This document shows positions 50,415 through 51,673 of a stretch of 51,673 bases of DNA, piece after piece; positions within the stretch are counted from its first letter, which is position 1; each line of letters opens with the position of its first letter. The position numbers and the translations under genes are program-made. Source of the DNA: Corynebacterium sp. (GTDB lineage: Bacteria > Actinomycetota > Actinomycetes > Mycobacteriales > Mycobacteriaceae); NCBI RefSeq assembly GCF_022712195.1, contig NZ_JALAGY010000081.1, positions 1-51,673 on the forward strand, given 5' to 3'. The notes under the pieces were generated by a model. It was not told where the DNA came from. It ran no database searches and saw nothing but the letters and a program-made list of their open reading frames with translations.

Positions 50415-50708
50415 TCAGCGGCTCCGTCGCCACCGACGCAGGTTGTTCACCGTGAAGTTCCGGGCGGCGAAGAACCGTGCGACCTCGAGGACGGCGGCGG
50501 GGTCGGGCACGAGGTCGATCCCCAGCGGCCGTGCGATGTCCTGACCGTGGACGATCACCTCACCCAGCCACGCGGCGTGGTCCTTGCTGGGCGCCACCGT
50601 GTTCCCGGTGACGGCACGGAAGTTCGCGAGGGTCTCCGCCGGCGTTCGGCGTGGATCAGCGTCCAGGCGCCTTTCGTGTCCACGGGTATCCTTACGCGGT
50701 ACAGGCAT
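50415..50708 (-). pseudogene. remnant of a mycothiol-dependent maleylpyruvate isomerase-like gene
   Basis: The frame encodes PAETLANFRAVTGNTVAPSKDHAAWLGEVIVHGQDIARPLGI, a core of the DinB/mycothiol-dependent maleylpyruvate isomerase family (TIGR03083-like). The N-terminal helix that carries the first metal His is missing, and the normal C-terminal ~100 residues are replaced by a short Arg-rich end (NNLRRWRRSR). The frame has no credible start (an unrelated MPVPRKD begins it). Therefore this is a decayed fragment rather than a working enzyme. Confidence 0.7.
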
Positions 50709-50766
50709 GGTCTCTGCCCTCCACCGGCAGTCTAGCCGTCACCACGTCAGCGAGAGGCCCGATTCC

Positions 50767-51438
50767 TTGGCAACCCTGGACCCCGGCAAGGACACCAACA
50801 AGGTCCCCGACGGCGCCCCCAAAGTCGACCTCAAGAAGACGCTCGACACCTTCCGCGCCCCACGCGGCGCGTTCCGCGTCGTCGAGGTGCCGACGTTCCG
50901 CTACCTCATGGTCGACGGGCACGGCGACCCGAACACCTCACCCGCCTACGCCTCGGCCCTGGCATCGCTCTACCCGGTGGCCTACGCGATGAAGTTCGCC
51001 AGCCGGCGCGTCCTGGGCCGCGACTACGTCGTCCCGCCGCTGGAGGGACTGTGGTGGGCGGAGGACATGGCCGCGTTCACCACCGCCCGCGACAAGTCAC
51101 GGTGGCACTGGACGATGATGGTCATGGTCCCGGAGTGGGTCGGACGCGACCTGTTCGACGCGGCCGTGCACCGGGTCGCGACGACGAAGGCACCGGACCG
51201 GCTGGCCGACGTGCGCCTGGAGGAGCTCTCCGAGGGCCTGTGCGTGCAGACCCTCCACACCGGTTCCTTCGACGACGAGGCCGGGGTCCTGGAACGGATG
51301 CACCGGGAGTTCCTCCCCTCCCACGGACTGCGCCTGGCCGGGACCCACCACGAGATCTACTTCAGCGACCCGCGCCGCACCGCACCGGCGAAGCTCCGGA
51401 CACTGCTGCGCCAGCCGGTCGCCCCGGCACACCGGTGA
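50767..51438 (+). CDS. GyrI-like domain protein
   Basis: About 223 aa starting at TTG 50767, preceded by GAGAGG. The fold is that of the GyrI-like small-molecule-binding domain: FRVVEVPTFRYLMVDGHGDPNTSPAYASALASLYPVAYAMKF, then WHWTMMVMVPEW and RLEELSEGLCVQTLHTGSFDDEAGVLERMHREFL, ending HHEIYFSDPRRTAPAKLRTLLR. Proteins of this type sit in the cytoplasm and may bind a drug-like ligand or act as esterases. Starts further upstream are not supported by composition. Confidence 0.8.
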   Translation: MATLDPGKDTNKVPDGAPKVDLKKTLDTFRAPRGAFRVVEVPTFRYLMVDGHGDPNTSPAYASALASLYPVAYAMKFASRRVLGRDYVVPPLEGLWWAEDMAAFTTARDKSRWHWTMMVMVPEWVGRDLFDAAVHRVATTKAPDRLADVRLEELSEGLCVQTLHTGSFDDEAGVLERMHREFLPSHGLRLAGTHHEIYFSDPRRTAPAKLRTLLRQPVAPAHR

Positions 51439-51463
51439 CCGCACGCGGCCTCCCGACCCCGTG

Positions 51464-51502
51464 CCGGGGAGTTGTCCCGGGGAGTCGTCCGGGGAGTTGT
51501 CC
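51464..51502. repeat. three tandem 13-bp repeats in an intergenic space
   Basis: CCGGGGAGTTGTC (51464-51476), CCGGGGAGTCGTC (51477-51489) and CGGGGAGTTGTCC (51490-51502) stand in tandem between the GyrI-like gene and the next start at 51583. They may be operator sites or a slippage product. The rest of this space shows no gene. Confidence 0.7.
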
Positions 51503-51582
51503 CGGCCCGGTGCACGCCTCCGGGCCGGACGCGTACACCTGCCTGGAACTGTTCCGGGGCATCTCCGGTATGACTGGACGGC

Positions 51583-51673
51583 ATGAACTCCAGCGCCTCG
51601 CCCGACCTGCGGACCACATCGACCCGCCGCCACGGCCACACCGTCCGGGAGCACCACCTCACCGCACCCCTGG
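51583..51673 (+). CDS. start of a further gene, possibly alpha/beta hydrolase (proline iminopeptidase-like), cut by window edge
   Basis: The ATG at 51583 follows TATGAC (51569-51574) by 8 nt and is read to the window end. The visible 30 residues end HGHTVREHHLTAPL, a pattern seen at the N-terminus of proline iminopeptidase-like alpha/beta hydrolases before the beta-hairpin. No catalytic motif is visible, so this is only a suggestion. Confidence 0.4.
   Translation, partial: MNSSASPDLRTTSTRRHGHTVREHHLTAPL

Overview
The window is a very GC-rich, densely packed chromosomal segment that fits a high-GC Corynebacterium or close relative. Supporting points are the neighbourhood fba / DUF3151 / GH76 / SpoU methyltransferase / pyrE / clpB, a glycine-riboswitch gcv operon, an HspR-type HAIR operator at clpB, and many promoters that place the -10 box 6-8 nt before the start codon (leaderless mRNAs). 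The genus call is inference from gene content and order. No rRNA, tRNA or CRISPR array was seen.

Layout. 1-5.4 kb: the 3' end of an alpha/beta hydrolase gene, then a leftward fba operon (fba, DUF3151, membrane EEP phosphatase), a GH76-like glycosidase and a DUF1707 membrane protein. 5.6-11.6 kb: small secreted and membrane proteins, an SGNH hydrolase, a MerR regulator coupled to a membrane protein, a lipoprotein and one gene remnant. 11.7-15.5 kb: the coupled operon pyrE-yhhN-spoU and a long acidic membrane protein. 15.5-20.3 kb: gcvP-gcvT-gcvH behind a tandem glycine riboswitch. 20.5-27.6 kb: an SDR, a stand-alone EIIA(Glc)-like protein, a rhodanese lacking its catalytic Cys, and an operon of ABC ATPase, permease, sensor kinase and NarL-type regulator preceded by a likely self-regulatory operator. 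27.6-38.6 kb: a nuclease-like protein, clpB, a reductase-like protein, a nitrilase-family enzyme, a SulP transporter, a small helical protein paired with a DUF1023 hydrolase, a flavin monooxygenase-like protein and an interrupted luciferase-like monooxygenase gene.

The most interesting part is an 8.9-kb integrated element (about 38630-47516). A serine integrase has inserted it into the luciferase-like monooxygenase gene. Both junctions are visible: joining the flanks across a shared TA restores the reading frame, and joining the element ends gives a perfect 14-bp palindrome flanked by symmetric imperfect arms, i.e. a reconstructed attP. The element carries a rolling-circle HUH-helicase Rep preceded by four 11-12 bp iterons, a MobC-like protein, a relaxase, a membrane/coiled-coil protein whose gene starts inside the relaxase gene in another frame, and a metal cassette (CmtR-like sensor, SPC-type P1B ATPase, thioredoxin-like protein). 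Rep and mobilization genes are chained by overlapping start and stop codons. The whole looks like a replicating, mobilizable, metal-resistance element.

48.3-51.7 kb: chromosomal genes resume with ArsR-SRPBCC, exonuclease III, a mycothiol-dependent isomerase remnant, a GyrI-like protein and the start of another gene.
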